Origin: Streptomyces antimicrobicus
GTDB taxonomy: Bacteria; Actinomycetota; Actinomycetes; Streptomycetales; Streptomycetaceae
Direction of reading: 5' to 3'
NCBI RefSeq assembly: GCF_020532625.1
Contig: NZ_JAJAUY010000006.1
Location: forward strand, 1-64,000
DNA: 64,000 bases
Of this stretch, positions 1-7,737 are shown one piece after another. The notes under the pieces are model-generated. The model was not told where the DNA came from and searched no databases. It saw only the letters and a program-made list of their open reading frames with translations. Within the stretch, counting starts at the first letter, position 1; every line of letters starts with the position of its first letter. The translations under genes were made by a program, and so were the position numbers.

Positions 1-946
1 GCGTCCCCGGCCCGCCGCCGGGCCCGCCCTGCGGGCCCAGGGTGCCGGTGCGGCCGCCGTTGCGGTGGTTCTCGATGAGGGCGACCGCGCGCGAGGGCAG
101 CCACGCCGACGCGGTGCCGCTGTCGTCGCCGGCGGCGAACAGGTGCGGGGCCAGCTGCGCCTGGAGGTCGGCCGGCGTCGGCCGGGCCGTGGCGTCCATC
201 TGCATGCAGGAGTCGATCAGCGGGCGCAGCTCGTCGGGCAGGCCCTCCAGGTTCGGTCCCTCGCGCAGCAGCATGAAGACCGTCTCCACCGGGTTGGCCC
301 CGTGGTACGGCGGGTGGCCGGTCGCGGCGAAGACCAGGGTGGAGCCGAGCGAGAAGACGTCGCTGGAGCCCTTGACGCTGCGCGAGTCCTTGGCCTGCTC
401 GGGCGACATGTACGCGGGGGTGCCGACGGCGACGTTGGTCATGGTCAGCCGGGTGTTGGAGATACCGCTGGCGATGCCGAAGTCGATCACCCGCGGCCCG
501 TCCTCGACCACGAGCACGTTCGAGGGCTTGAGGTCGCGGTGGACCAGGCCCGCCCCGTGGATGGACTGCAGCGCCTCCGCGATCCCGGCGGCCAGCCAGC
601 GCACGGCCTGCGCGGGCATCGGCCCGCACTCGTTGACGATCTCCTCCAGGGAGGGCGCCGGGACGTACGCGGTCGCCAGCCACGGCACGGCGGCCCGCGG
701 GTCGGCGTCCACGACCGCGGCCGTGTAGAAGCCGGAGACGGCCCGGGCCGCCTCCACCTCCCGCGTGAAGCGCACGCGGAAGAGCTGGTCCTCGGCGAGC
801 TCGGTCCGTACCGTCTTGATCGCGACCCGCCGGCCGGACGCCGACCGCGCGAGATAGACCAGCCCCATGCCGCCGGCGCCGAGCCGTCCCAGCACCTCGA
901 AGGGGCCGATCCGTCTCGGGTCGTGCTGCGTCAGCTGCTCCACCAC
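1..946 (-). CDS. Serine/threonine protein kinase, C-terminus cut by window edge
   Basis: This is a eukaryotic-type protein kinase that phosphorylates Ser/Thr on target proteins. The visible part holds a whole catalytic domain read on the minus strand. It has the glycine loop GRLGAGGMG, the ATP lysine in VAIKTV, the catalytic loop HRDLKPSN, the DFG motif and an activation segment ending [11 protein letters not shown] Gly/Pro-rich linker begins just before the window edge, so a C-terminal sensor or propeller domain as in AfsK-type kinases is possible but unseen. The start is GTG at 946 or the adjacent GTG at 943, with GAGG at 957-960 as the likely ribosome site; a GTG at 955 is too close to that site. 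The kinase fold is certain, its substrate unknown. Confidence 0.9.
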   Translation of the reverse strand, partial: MVEQLTQHDPRRIGPFEVLGRLGAGGMGLVYLARSASGRRVAIKTVRTELAEDQLFRVRFTREVEAARAVSGFYTAAVVDADPRAAVPWLATAYVPAPSLEEIVNECGPMPAQAVRWLAAGIAEALQSIHGAGLVHRDLKPSNVLVVEDGPRVIDFGIASGISNTRLTMTNVAVGTPAYMSPEQAKDSRSVKGSSDVFSLGSTLVFAATGHPPYHGANPVETVFMLLREGPNLEGLPDELRPLIDSCMQMDATARPTPADLQAQLAPHLFAAGDDSGTASAWLPSRAVALIENHRNGGRTGTLGPQGGPGGGPGT

Positions 947-1049
947 TCGCCTCACACCTCCCCGTACGGACCCGAGCCGGGCCCGCCACACCAGCCCGTG
1001 CAGCGTCTCACCGCCGGGCGCCGCCCGGGGTCGCGCAACCCCGATTCTG

Positions 1050-1838
1050 TCAGGCCTTCCCGTCCCCGGTTTCGGAGAGCAGGGCGAAGGCCGCCCCCTG
1101 ATTGTCGGTGACCACCGCGATCCGCCCGTACGGGGTGTCGAAGGGGTCCGCCGTGACCCGTCCGCCCAGTCGGCGCACGTCCGCGGCGGTCCGGTCGCAG
1201 TCGGGGACCGCGAAGTAGACCAGGAAGTGCGCGGGCATCGCCTCGGGGAACGCGTCGGTGATCAGGCTACGGCCCATGACCGCGGTCTCGGGCCCCGGCA
1301 CGCTGCCGGGCGGGGACCAGGTGCGGTACTCGGTGCCGGCGTCGTCCTGGTCCTGGGGCACGTAGCCGAAGACGGTGGCGTAGAAGACGTCGACCGCGTC
1401 CCGCGCCCGGGTGTAGAGCTCGCTCCAGCAGTACGTGTACGGCTCCATGCTGGCCTCGAAGCCGTGGTGGGTGCCGGGCTGCCAGAGCCCGAACACGGCC
1501 CCGCCCGGATCGGCGGCCATGGCCGCGACGCCGTACGGGCCGACCGGCATCGGGTCCATGACCATCTGGCCGCCGGCGGCGCGGATCCGGGCGGCGGCCG
1601 CGTAGGCGTCGGCGGTGTAGAGGTAGACGCCCCAGACGGTGGGCATGCGCCCGTCGGGCTTGGGGGCGAGGGCCGCCACGTTGCGGCCGTCGCGGTAGGC
1701 CTGGGTGTAGCCGCCGTACTGCCCGGAGCTCTCGCTGAAGGTCCAGCCGAACAGTTCGCCGTAGAAGCGCTTGCCCGCCTCGACGTCCGGAAGCGAGGCG
1801 TCCACCCAGCAGGGCGTGCCTTCTGCGAATGCGGCCAT
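1050..1838 (-). CDS. Two-domain VOC (glyoxalase/bleomycin-resistance-like) protein
   Basis: The 262-residue protein is built from two tandem vicinal-oxygen-chelate modules, about residues 6-125 and 133-255. Each module has the beta-alpha-beta-beta-beta pattern and a closing [11 protein letters not shown] or [10 protein letters not shown] strand. The family includes metal-dependent isomerases and dioxygenases as well as binding proteins, and nothing here shows a substrate. The start ATG at 1838 follows a good ribosome site (GGAAGG). It is divergent from the TetR gene at 2058. A second protein of the same two-domain type lies at 18182. Expression may be governed by the 10-bp tandem repeats at 1870-1902, just upstream. 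Confidence 0.85.
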   Translation of the reverse strand: MAAFAEGTPCWVDASLPDVEAGKRFYGELFGWTFSESSGQYGGYTQAYRDGRNVAALAPKPDGRMPTVWGVYLYTADAYAAAARIRAAGGQMVMDPMPVGPYGVAAMAADPGGAVFGLWQPGTHHGFEASMEPYTYCWSELYTRARDAVDVFYATVFGYVPQDQDDAGTEYRTWSPPGSVPGPETAVMGRSLITDAFPEAMPAHFLVYFAVPDCDRTAADVRRLGGRVTADPFDTPYGRIAVVTDNQGAAFALLSETGDGKA

Positions 1839-1869
1839 GGGCCCTTCCTTCCGTTCCGGGGCTGGTACC

Positions 1870-1902
1870 TACTGCTACGTACTGCTACCTACTGCCACGT
1901 AC
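1870..1902. repeat. Three 10-bp tandem repeats upstream of the VOC gene
   Basis: TACTGCTACG, TACTGCTACC and TACTGCCACG follow each other without a gap, then TAC. The 10-bp period puts each copy on the same face of the helix. The array sits 32 bp upstream of the VOC start in the VOC/TetR divergent region, so I infer a possible operator. Confidence 0.6.
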
Positions 1903-2057
1903 GCTGCTTATCCACCCTCCCGACATGATCTGCCCCCATATTGTCCACAGCCTGTTGACAGGCCTGTTCGGGGGACCCCGCCGCAGGCCAGGGGGCGGGT
2001 CACCCCATTTGCATGCGGCCGGATCGCGCCCCGATCACCCCTCGGTAAGCTGACGGC

Positions 2058-2705
2058 ATGACAGGACAAGTACGCACCGTCGACGGCCGTGTCGCCGGCC
2101 GGCGCGGTCAGGCGACGCGGCAGAAGCTGCTCGACTGCCTCAGCGAGATGCTCAGCACCTCGCCGTACCGCGACGTCAAGGTCATCGACGTCGCCAGGAA
2201 GGCCGGCACCTCGCCCGCGACCTTCTACCAGTACTTCCCGGACGTCGAGGGCGCCGTCCTGGAGATCGCCGAGCAAATGGCCGCCGAGGGCGCGCAGTTG
2301 ACCGCGCTCGTCGAGGGCCGCTCCTGGGCCGGCAAGTCGGGCTGGCAGGCCGCGGAGGAACTCGTCGACGGATTCCTGGACTTCTGGCGCCGCAACGACG
2401 CCATCCTGCGGGTCGTGGACCTCGGCGCGGCCGAGGGCGACAAGCGCTTCTACAAGATCCGCATGAAGATCCTGAACTCCGTCACCAACTCCCTCTCGGC
2501 GTCGATGCAGGAGCTCCAGGCCAAGGGCAGGCTCGACAAGGACCTCAGCCCCGCCGCCATGGCCGGCTCGATCGTCGCGATGCTCGCCGCGGTCGCCTCG
2601 CACCAGAAGGGGTTCCAGACCTGGGGCGTGAAGCAGGCCGAGCTCAAGCCGAACCTGGCGCTGCTCGTGCACCTGGGCATGACGGGCAAGAAGCCCTCCA
2701 AGTAA
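2058..2705 (+). CDS. TetR-family transcriptional regulator
   Basis: The protein has 215 residues. An N-terminal helix-turn-helix lies at about residues 15-60 (ATRQKLLDCLSEML, then VIDVARKAGTSPATFYQYF), followed by an all-helical ligand-binding domain. TetR proteins usually repress until an acyl-CoA or other ligand binds. It is divergent from the VOC gene and convergent with the nitroreductase/acyl-CoA dehydrogenase operon. A degenerate copy of the nearby lipid-gene operator (CTGACGGCATGACAG, 2050-2064) overlaps its start codon and has one perfect half-site. On position alone it is the best candidate for the regulator that reads the CTGACGGNNCGTCAG sites in this window. The family call is firm; the regulon link is inference. 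Confidence 0.9.
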   Translation: MTGQVRTVDGRVAGRRGQATRQKLLDCLSEMLSTSPYRDVKVIDVARKAGTSPATFYQYFPDVEGAVLEIAEQMAAEGAQLTALVEGRSWAGKSGWQAAEELVDGFLDFWRRNDAILRVVDLGAAEGDKRFYKIRMKILNSVTNSLSASMQELQAKGRLDKDLSPAAMAGSIVAMLAAVASHQKGFQTWGVKQAELKPNLALLVHLGMTGKKPSK

Positions 2706-2729
2706 CGGCGGACCCTGCCGGGTCCGCCG
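2706..2729. terminator. Bidirectional hairpin between convergent genes
   Basis: A perfect 10-bp stem (CGGCGGACCC with GGGTCCGCCG) encloses a TGCC loop. It begins one base after the TetR stop and ends 3 bp before the stop of the convergent nitroreductase gene, so it can serve both strands. Confidence 0.75.
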
Positions 2730-2732
2730 CGA

Positions 2733-3209
2733 TCAGCGCCGTTCCAGCCGGAACAGCCTGATCTCCCGCTCGATCCGCGCCTGGTACGCCGCGTACGGCG
2801 GCCAGAACCGCAGCACCGCCTCCCACGCCGCCGCGCGCTCCGCGCCCTGGAGCAGCCGGGCCCGGACGTCGATGTCCCGCCCCTTCCAGCTCACCCGGGC
2901 GTCCGGGTTCTTGAGCAGGTTCGCGGTCCAGGCCGGGTGCCCGGGCCGGCCGAAGTTGGACCCGACCAGGATCCAGCTCGTCCCGCCCTCCTCGGGCATG
3001 CACGCCAGCGGCGTGGTGCGGGGCTCCCCGGTCCTGGCGCCCTTGGCGGTGAGGACCACCCCGGGCAGCATCCGGGCGCTGAGCAGGACCTTGCCGCGGG
3101 TGAGCCGGTGCACCGCCTTGTCGAGGGCGGGGACGAAGTGCGGGGCGACCTTCGCGAAGAGCGGTGTGGAGGACAGCCACTGCATCAGCTTCACGCCGGG
3201 TGCGGCCAT
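2733..3209 (-). CDS. Deazaflavin (F420)-dependent nitroreductase-family protein
   Basis: The 158-residue protein belongs to the split-barrel DDN-type family. Members use cofactor F420 to reduce quinones or nitro compounds. It has the typical core: VVLTAKGARTGEPRTTPL, then WILVGSNFGRPGHPAW and NLLKNPDARV. Its ATG overlaps the stop of the upstream acyl-CoA dehydrogenase (TGATG), so the two are translationally coupled. Together they form a two-gene operon behind the palindrome at 4492. The reductase could recycle or modify a quinone or unsaturated intermediate of the acyl-CoA pathway. No substrate is visible. Confidence 0.85.
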   Translation of the reverse strand: MAAPGVKLMQWLSSTPLFAKVAPHFVPALDKAVHRLTRGKVLLSARMLPGVVLTAKGARTGEPRTTPLACMPEEGGTSWILVGSNFGRPGHPAWTANLLKNPDARVSWKGRDIDVRARLLQGAERAAAWEAVLRFWPPYAAYQARIEREIRLFRLERR

Positions 3210-4471
3210 CAGAGCACCACCCTCTCGCGGTGGACGCCGGTGGCGGTCGCGCCGGTGCTCGCGGCGACCGCGGCGCCGCCGGCCACGCCCGCCGGCCCCG
3301 GACCGAACAGCCCGGCCCGCTCGGCCGCGTGCGCGCGCAGCCGGTGGACCGGCCCGAACAGCAGCTCGTCGGCCGCCGCCCGCTTGAAGTACAGGTGCGC
3401 GTCGTGCTCCCAGGTGAAGCCGATCCCGCCGTGCAGCTGGATCGCCTCCCCGGCGCTCCCCCGCAGCGCCTGCAGCGCCTGGGCGAGCGCGAGCGGGCCC
3501 TGCTCGGGGTCCCAGGCCGCGTAGTACGCCGCCGAGCGGGCCGCCTGGACCTGTACGTAGAGGTCGGCCAGCCGGTGCTTGACCGCCTGGAACGAGCCGA
3601 CGGCCCGCCCGAACTGCTCGCGCCGGCCCACGTACTCCACCGTCCGGGCCAGCGCCTGCCCGGCCGCGCCGACGGCCTCGGCGGCGAGCGCGGCCGCCGC
3701 GGTCCGGCCGGTGGCGGCCAGCGCCGCGAGCGCGTCCGCGTCCTCCTCCCCCAGCGGTTCGGCGGGTACGTCGCGCAGCTGGACCCGGCCCTGGGCCCGG
3801 GTCTCGTCCAGCGCGGTCTGCCGGGTCCGCACCAGCCCGGGCACGTCGCCGTCGGTGTCCCGGGCCCGTACGAGGAACAGCGCGGTCCGGCTGCGCGCGA
3901 AGCCGCCGGTGTGCGCGGCGACCAGCAGCAGCCCGGCCCGGTGCCCGTCGAGGACCTGGGCGGCCTCGCCGTACAGCCGCCAGCCGTCCTCCGTCCGGCG
4001 GGCCTGCACGCCCCCGGCCCGTCCGCCGCCGGCCCAGTCGCCCTCGGTGTTCTCACCGGTCAGGGCGAGGGCGGTGGCCAGCGCGGTGCCGGGGACGGCG
4101 AGCGCGGCGGTGAGGGAGCCGTCGGCGAGCCCGGGCAGCAGGGCCGCCCGCTGGGCCGCGGTCCCCAGCGCCGTGACCAGCGGCGTCACCAGCACGGCGG
4201 TGGCCAGCAGCGGCGAGGGCAGCAGCACCCGCCCGGCCTCCTCGCAGGCGAGCGCCAGGTCGGTGGGGGTGCAGCCGACCCCGCCGTACTCCTCGGCGAC
4301 GGCCGTGCCGGGCAGCCCCAGCACCTGTGCGAGCTGCTGCCACAGCTCGCGGTCGTACCCGGCGGCGGTCCGTACGGCGGCCTTGACCTCGTCCGGTCCG
4401 CAGCGCTTGCCCAGGATCTCGCGCAGGGTGCGGCGCATCTCGTCCTGCTCCGCGGTGAAGGCGGCGTCCAT
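3209..4471 (-). CDS. Acyl-CoA dehydrogenase (FadE28-like type)
   Basis: The 420-residue flavoprotein is of the acyl-CoA dehydrogenase fold, which introduces an alpha-beta double bond into acyl-CoA. The helical N-domain and beta domain are weakly conserved. The C-domain has VGRREQFGRAVGSFQAVKHR and the signature IQLHGGIGFTWEHDAHLYF. The C-terminus lacks the RNIxAERxLGLP ending seen in the partner type. This resembles the subunits that pair into heteromeric dehydrogenases of steroid side-chain degradation, and the window holds partner-type genes at 21068 and 29756. The start at 4471 lies 20 bp downstream of the 4492 palindrome. The gene is divergent from the thiolase at 4588. Confidence 0.88.
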   Translation of the reverse strand: MDAAFTAEQDEMRRTLREILGKRCGPDEVKAAVRTAAGYDRELWQQLAQVLGLPGTAVAEEYGGVGCTPTDLALACEEAGRVLLPSPLLATAVLVTPLVTALGTAAQRAALLPGLADGSLTAALAVPGTALATALALTGENTEGDWAGGGRAGGVQARRTEDGWRLYGEAAQVLDGHRAGLLLVAAHTGGFARSRTALFLVRARDTDGDVPGLVRTRQTALDETRAQGRVQLRDVPAEPLGEEDADALAALAATGRTAAAALAAEAVGAAGQALARTVEYVGRREQFGRAVGSFQAVKHRLADLYVQVQAARSAAYYAAWDPEQGPLALAQALQALRGSAGEAIQLHGGIGFTWEHDAHLYFKRAAADELLFGPVHRLRAHAAERAGLFGPGPAGVAGGAAVAASTGATATGVHRERVVL

Positions 4472-4491
4472 CGGCGGGCTCCTCCCCGTAA

Positions 4492-4506
4492 CTGACGGGC
4501 CGTCAT
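4492..4506. promoter_or_regulatory. Lipid-regulon operator, copy a
   Basis: CTGACGGGCCGTCAT holds a perfect 13-bp palindrome around a single central base. It lies 20 bp upstream of the acyl-CoA dehydrogenase start and shares the 117-bp divergent region with copy b. It is one of nine such sites in the window. Confidence 0.75.
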
Positions 4507-4568
4507 ATTAGGCTCGGCCCCCACCGATGCCCAGAGGGCGGCCCCGGCCGATACCCGCACCGACAGAT

Positions 4569-4583
4569 CTGATGTACCGTCAG
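4569..4583. promoter_or_regulatory. Lipid-regulon operator, copy b
   Basis: CTGATGTACCGTCAG, with flanking A/T extending the dyad to ATCTGATG...CGTCAGAT. It ends 4 bp before the thiolase start codon, where a bound repressor would block transcription or ribosome loading. Confidence 0.75.
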
Positions 4584-4587
4584 ATTC

Positions 4588-5763
4588 ATGCCTGCACCCA
4601 CGCCCCGCCGCAAGGTCGCTGTCGTCGGCGTCGCCCTCTCGGACTGCGGCAAGGTCGACGGCCCGACCCCCTACGCCCTGCACGCCCAGGCCGCCCGCCG
4701 CGCCCTCGCCGACTCCGGCCTGGACCGCTCGGTGATCGACGGCCTCGCCTCCGCCGGGCTCGGCACCCTGGCCCCGATCGAGGTCGCCGAGTACCTGGGC
4801 CTGCGCCCCACCTGGGTGGACTCCACCTCGGTCGGCGGCTCCACCTGGGAGGTGATGGCCGCCCACGCGGCCGACGCCGTCGCGGCGGGCCACGCCGACG
4901 CGGTCCTGCTCGTCTACGGCTCCACCGCCCGCGCCGACATCAAGGCCCGCCGGCGCACCTCCAACCTCTCCTTCGGCGCCCGCGGCCCGCTCCAGTTCGA
5001 GGTGCCCTACGGCCACACGCTGGTGGCCAAGTACGCGATGGCGGCCCGGCGGCACATGCACGAGTACGGCACCACCCTGGAGCAGCTCGCCTCGGTGGCC
5101 GTCCAGGCCCGCGCGAACGCCGCCACCAACCCGCAGGCCATGTACCGCGACCCGATCACGGTCGAGGACGTGCTCGCCGCCGAGATGATCGCCGACCCCT
5201 TCACCAAGCTGCACTGCTGCATCCGCTCCGACGGCGGCTGCGCGGTCCTGCTCGCCGCCGAGGAGCTGGTCCCCGACACGGCCAGCACCCCCGTGTGGGT
5301 GCTCGGCCACGGCACCGCCGTCTCGCACACCACCATGTCCGAGTGGCCCGACTTCACCGTCTCCCCGGCGGCCGCCTCCGGCCGCCAGGCCTTCGCCCGG
5401 GCCGGCCTGACCCCGGCCGACGTGGACCTCGCCCAGATCTACGACGCCTTCACCTACATGACCCTGGTGACCCTGGAGGACCTCGGCTTCTGCGCCAAGG
5501 GCGAAGGCGGGGCCTTCGTGGAGAAGGGCCGCCTGCTGCGCGACGGCGACCTGCCGGTCAACACCGACGGCGGCGGCCTGTCCGCCTGCCACCCGGGCAT
5601 GCGGGGCCTGTTCCTCCTGGTCGAGGCCGTCCGCCAGCTGCGCGGCGAGGCGGGCGCCGGCCAGGTCCGCAGGCGCGACGGCAGCCTGCCCGAGGTCGCC
5701 GTCGCCTCCGGCACCGGCGGCTGGTTCTGCTCCTCGGGCACCCTCCTGCTCGGCCGCGGCTAG
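4588..5763 (+). CDS. SCP-x/lipid-transfer-type thiolase-fold protein lacking the usual nucleophile
   Basis: The 391-residue protein has the thiolase fold. Normal thiolases cleave 3-ketoacyl-CoA with a cysteine in a CxGG-like loop. Here the matching loop, about residues 71-80, reads STSVGGSTWE with no cysteine. The usual GHPxGATG histidine loop is ACHPGMRGLF. Loss of the nucleophile is known in the Ltp2 group, which acts as a retro-aldolase on steroid side chains and needs a DUF35 partner. A DUF35 protein with the same type of operator lies at 12276. The start ATG is 4 bp after operator copy b. The PNPOx gene follows 54 bp downstream. The fold is sure; the aldolase reading is inference. Confidence 0.82.
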   Translation: MPAPTPRRKVAVVGVALSDCGKVDGPTPYALHAQAARRALADSGLDRSVIDGLASAGLGTLAPIEVAEYLGLRPTWVDSTSVGGSTWEVMAAHAADAVAAGHADAVLLVYGSTARADIKARRRTSNLSFGARGPLQFEVPYGHTLVAKYAMAARRHMHEYGTTLEQLASVAVQARANAATNPQAMYRDPITVEDVLAAEMIADPFTKLHCCIRSDGGCAVLLAAEELVPDTASTPVWVLGHGTAVSHTTMSEWPDFTVSPAAASGRQAFARAGLTPADVDLAQIYDAFTYMTLVTLEDLGFCAKGEGGAFVEKGRLLRDGDLPVNTDGGGLSACHPGMRGLFLLVEAVRQLRGEAGAGQVRRRDGSLPEVAVASGTGGWFCSSGTLLLGRG

Positions 5764-5817
5764 ATCCCGCCGCGCACCGTCACCGCCGAGCACCGGCCAC
5801 CCGCCCCATGGTGTTCG

Positions 5818-6504
5818 ATGGACGCCATGAGCAGCGAAGAGCCCCTCGACGACTTCCACGCCGCCCTGCGCGCCGCCCGCGTGTGGGACATCGAACTCCC
5901 GCGCTTCGACCCGGCCGACGCCCCCGCCGACCCCGTCGCCCTCTTCCGGCAGTGGTTCGTGCACGCCGCGAAGGCGGGCCAGCCGGAGCCGCACACCATG
6001 TCCCTGGCCACGGCGGACGAGGCCGGCCGCCCCGACGTGCGCACGCTGATGCTGCACGACGCCGACGCCCGCGGCTGGCACTTCGCCTCGCACTCCACCA
6101 GCGCCAAGGGCCGCCAGCTGGCGGCCCGTCCGGAGGCGGCCCTCGGCTTCTACTGGCCGGCCGTCGCCCGCCAGGTGCGCGTCCGCGGCCGGGTCACCGC
6201 CGCCGGCCCCGAGGTCAGCCGCGCCGATCTGGCCGTCCGCTCGCGCGGCGCCCTGGCCGCCGCGCTGACCGGCCACCAGAGCGAGGTCCTGGACTCCCCC
6301 GAGGAACTGGCCCGCGCCTCGGCCGCCGCCTGGGAACGCGCCGGCGCCGAACCGGACGCACCGGCCCCGACCTGGACGGCGTACGTCCTGGAACCCGACC
6401 GCGTCGAGTTCTTCCAGGGCGACGCGATGCGCCGGCACGTACGGCTGCGCTACCGCCGCACACCCGACGGCCACGGCTGGGCCACGGAACTCCTCTGGCC
6501 CTAG
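5818..6504 (+). CDS. Pyridoxamine-phosphate-oxidase-like FMN protein
   Basis: The 228-residue split-barrel protein resembles PdxH. It has TMSLATADEAGRPDVRTLML, then GWHFASHSTSAKGRQLAARP, ALGFYWPAVARQVRVRGRV, and a C-terminal RVEFFQGD...LRYRR block. PdxH makes pyridoxal 5'-phosphate using FMN. The window has a better pdxH at 50495, so this copy may oxidise or reduce something else. It lies 54 bp behind the thiolase on the same strand and is probably cotranscribed from the operator-b promoter. A second in-frame ATG at 5827 is an equally possible start, as neither has a clear ribosome site. Confidence 0.8.
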   Translation: MDAMSSEEPLDDFHAALRAARVWDIELPRFDPADAPADPVALFRQWFVHAAKAGQPEPHTMSLATADEAGRPDVRTLMLHDADARGWHFASHSTSAKGRQLAARPEAALGFYWPAVARQVRVRGRVTAAGPEVSRADLAVRSRGALAAALTGHQSEVLDSPEELARASAAAWERAGAEPDAPAPTWTAYVLEPDRVEFFQGDAMRRHVRLRYRRTPDGHGWATELLWP

Positions 6505-6621
6505 CGGCACGTGGGACCAGTGCCATGTCACTCAATTCGGCCAACTCCCTCACAGAGCGTCGCCGGACCGTCCTACGCTGATTCCTCCGGTACGGGCTGT
6601 ACGGACGAGGGCGGATCAGCC

Positions 6622-7491
6622 ATGAACGACCTGTCACCACGCGAAGAACGACCCGAGCGCCCGCTGGAGGTGGATGGGACGGCCCATCTCTTCCGCACCC
6701 TGGGCAAACAGATCAAGACGCTGCGCGAACTGATGGGGCTCACCCAGAAGGAACTGGCGCAGCGGATGCACGTCAGCGAAGACCTCGTCGGCTCCATCGA
6801 GCGGGGCGTACGGCTCCCGCAGGTGGACTTCCTGGAACGGGCGGACGTGGTCCTGGAGGCCAGGGGGTTGCTCCTGGCGTCGGTGGAGGAGGTACGGGAG
6901 GCGCTCAAGAAGGCCCGGGCTCGGCACCCGGACTGGTTCCGGGACTATGCCAACGCGGAGGCCGAGGCCAAGGCCCTCCACTACTACGGCCACCAGGGCG
7001 TGCCTGGAATGCTCCAGACCGAAGCCCATGCAAGGGCGATCTTCACCGCGTATCGCCCACTGCTTGACGAGGCGACCATCGAGAAGCGCGTGGCAGACCG
7101 TCTCGACCGGCAGCAGCTCTTCGCACGCTGGCCCTCGCCCACCTTCAGCTTCGTGCTCGACGAGAACCTACTGATGCGCGAAGTGGGCGGCAGAGAGGCT
7201 CACATCGTGCAGCTGCACCGGTTTCTGGAGATCGGCCGTCTACGGACGGTCGAACTCCAGGTGATCCCGTTCGGGCGGGGTGTGCACGCCGCCATGGAGG
7301 GTTCATTCACCCTCCTGCACCCCAAGGGCCGTCATCAAGTGGCCTACACGGAGACGTATGGCTATCCCCGCCTTCTCACCGGTCCAGACGAGGTAAGGAT
7401 CTTCAGCGAGCGCTATGGAATCATCCGGGCAGGGGCGCTCAGCCCTGATGAGTCCCTCGCCCTGATTGAGAAGAAGCTGGGAGAGCTATGA
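6622..7491 (+). CDS. XRE-family helix-turn-helix regulator with DUF5753-type domain
   Basis: The 289-residue protein has an N-terminal XRE helix-turn-helix at about residues 27-80 (IKTLRELMGLTQKELAQRM, then VSEDLVGSIERGVRLP). A roughly 190-residue C-terminal domain of the DUF5753 type follows, with YYGHQGVPGMLQTEAHARAI, the FVLDENLLMREVGG core and the LQVIPFGRGVHAAMEGSF strand. Streptomyces carries dozens of these regulators paired with a small DUF397 protein, as here, where stop and start overlap (ATGA). Some pairs control development or antibiotic production. The target of this one is unknown. The start ATG at 6622 was chosen because upstream codons are not family-like. Confidence 0.92.
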   Translation: MNDLSPREERPERPLEVDGTAHLFRTLGKQIKTLRELMGLTQKELAQRMHVSEDLVGSIERGVRLPQVDFLERADVVLEARGLLLASVEEVREALKKARARHPDWFRDYANAEAEAKALHYYGHQGVPGMLQTEAHARAIFTAYRPLLDEATIEKRVADRLDRQQLFARWPSPTFSFVLDENLLMREVGGREAHIVQLHRFLEIGRLRTVELQVIPFGRGVHAAMEGSFTLLHPKGRHQVAYTETYGYPRLLTGPDEVRIFSERYGIIRAGALSPDESLALIEKKLGEL

Positions 7492-7724
7492 ACACCACCG
7501 AGCCGTCCTGGTTCAAGAGCAGCTACAGCGGCGGTGAAGGCGGCGAGTGCGTCGAAGTTGCTTACGCCTGGCGGAAGTCCAGCTACAGCGGCGGCTCCGG
7601 CGGCGAATGCGTAGAGGTGGCGGCCTGCCCCACCACCATCCACGTCCGCGACTCCAAGAACCCGGCAGGCCCCCGGCTGAATGTCTCGCCGGAGGCCTGG
7701 ACCGCCTTCGTCAGCGCCCGCTAG
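7488..7724 (+). CDS. DUF397 protein with duplicated core motif
   Basis: This is a 78-residue partner of the preceding XRE regulator, overlapping its stop by four bases. DUF397 proteins normally have one W-x-KSSYSGG-x-GGECVEVA core. This one has two, at residues 8-25 and 28-45, twenty codons apart, before the single conserved tail VRDSKNP...WTAFV. The family is thought to bind or antagonise its XRE partner, so a doubled core may alter stoichiometry. The gene ends 13 bp from the convergent CHAP gene. Confidence 0.9.
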   Translation: MNTTEPSWFKSSYSGGEGGECVEVAYAWRKSSYSGGSGGECVEVAACPTTIHVRDSKNPAGPRLNVSPEAWTAFVSAR

Positions 7725-7737
7725 GGGCGCGCCGGGT

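Noticed and set aside
65..1928. Long plus-strand frames across the kinase and VOC genes
   Set aside because: They are shadows of minus-strand genes with full kinase and VOC motifs.
6505..6520. GGCACGTGGGACC considered as a second parS
   Set aside because: Only the CACGTG core matches; the flanking GTTT/AAAC positions do not.
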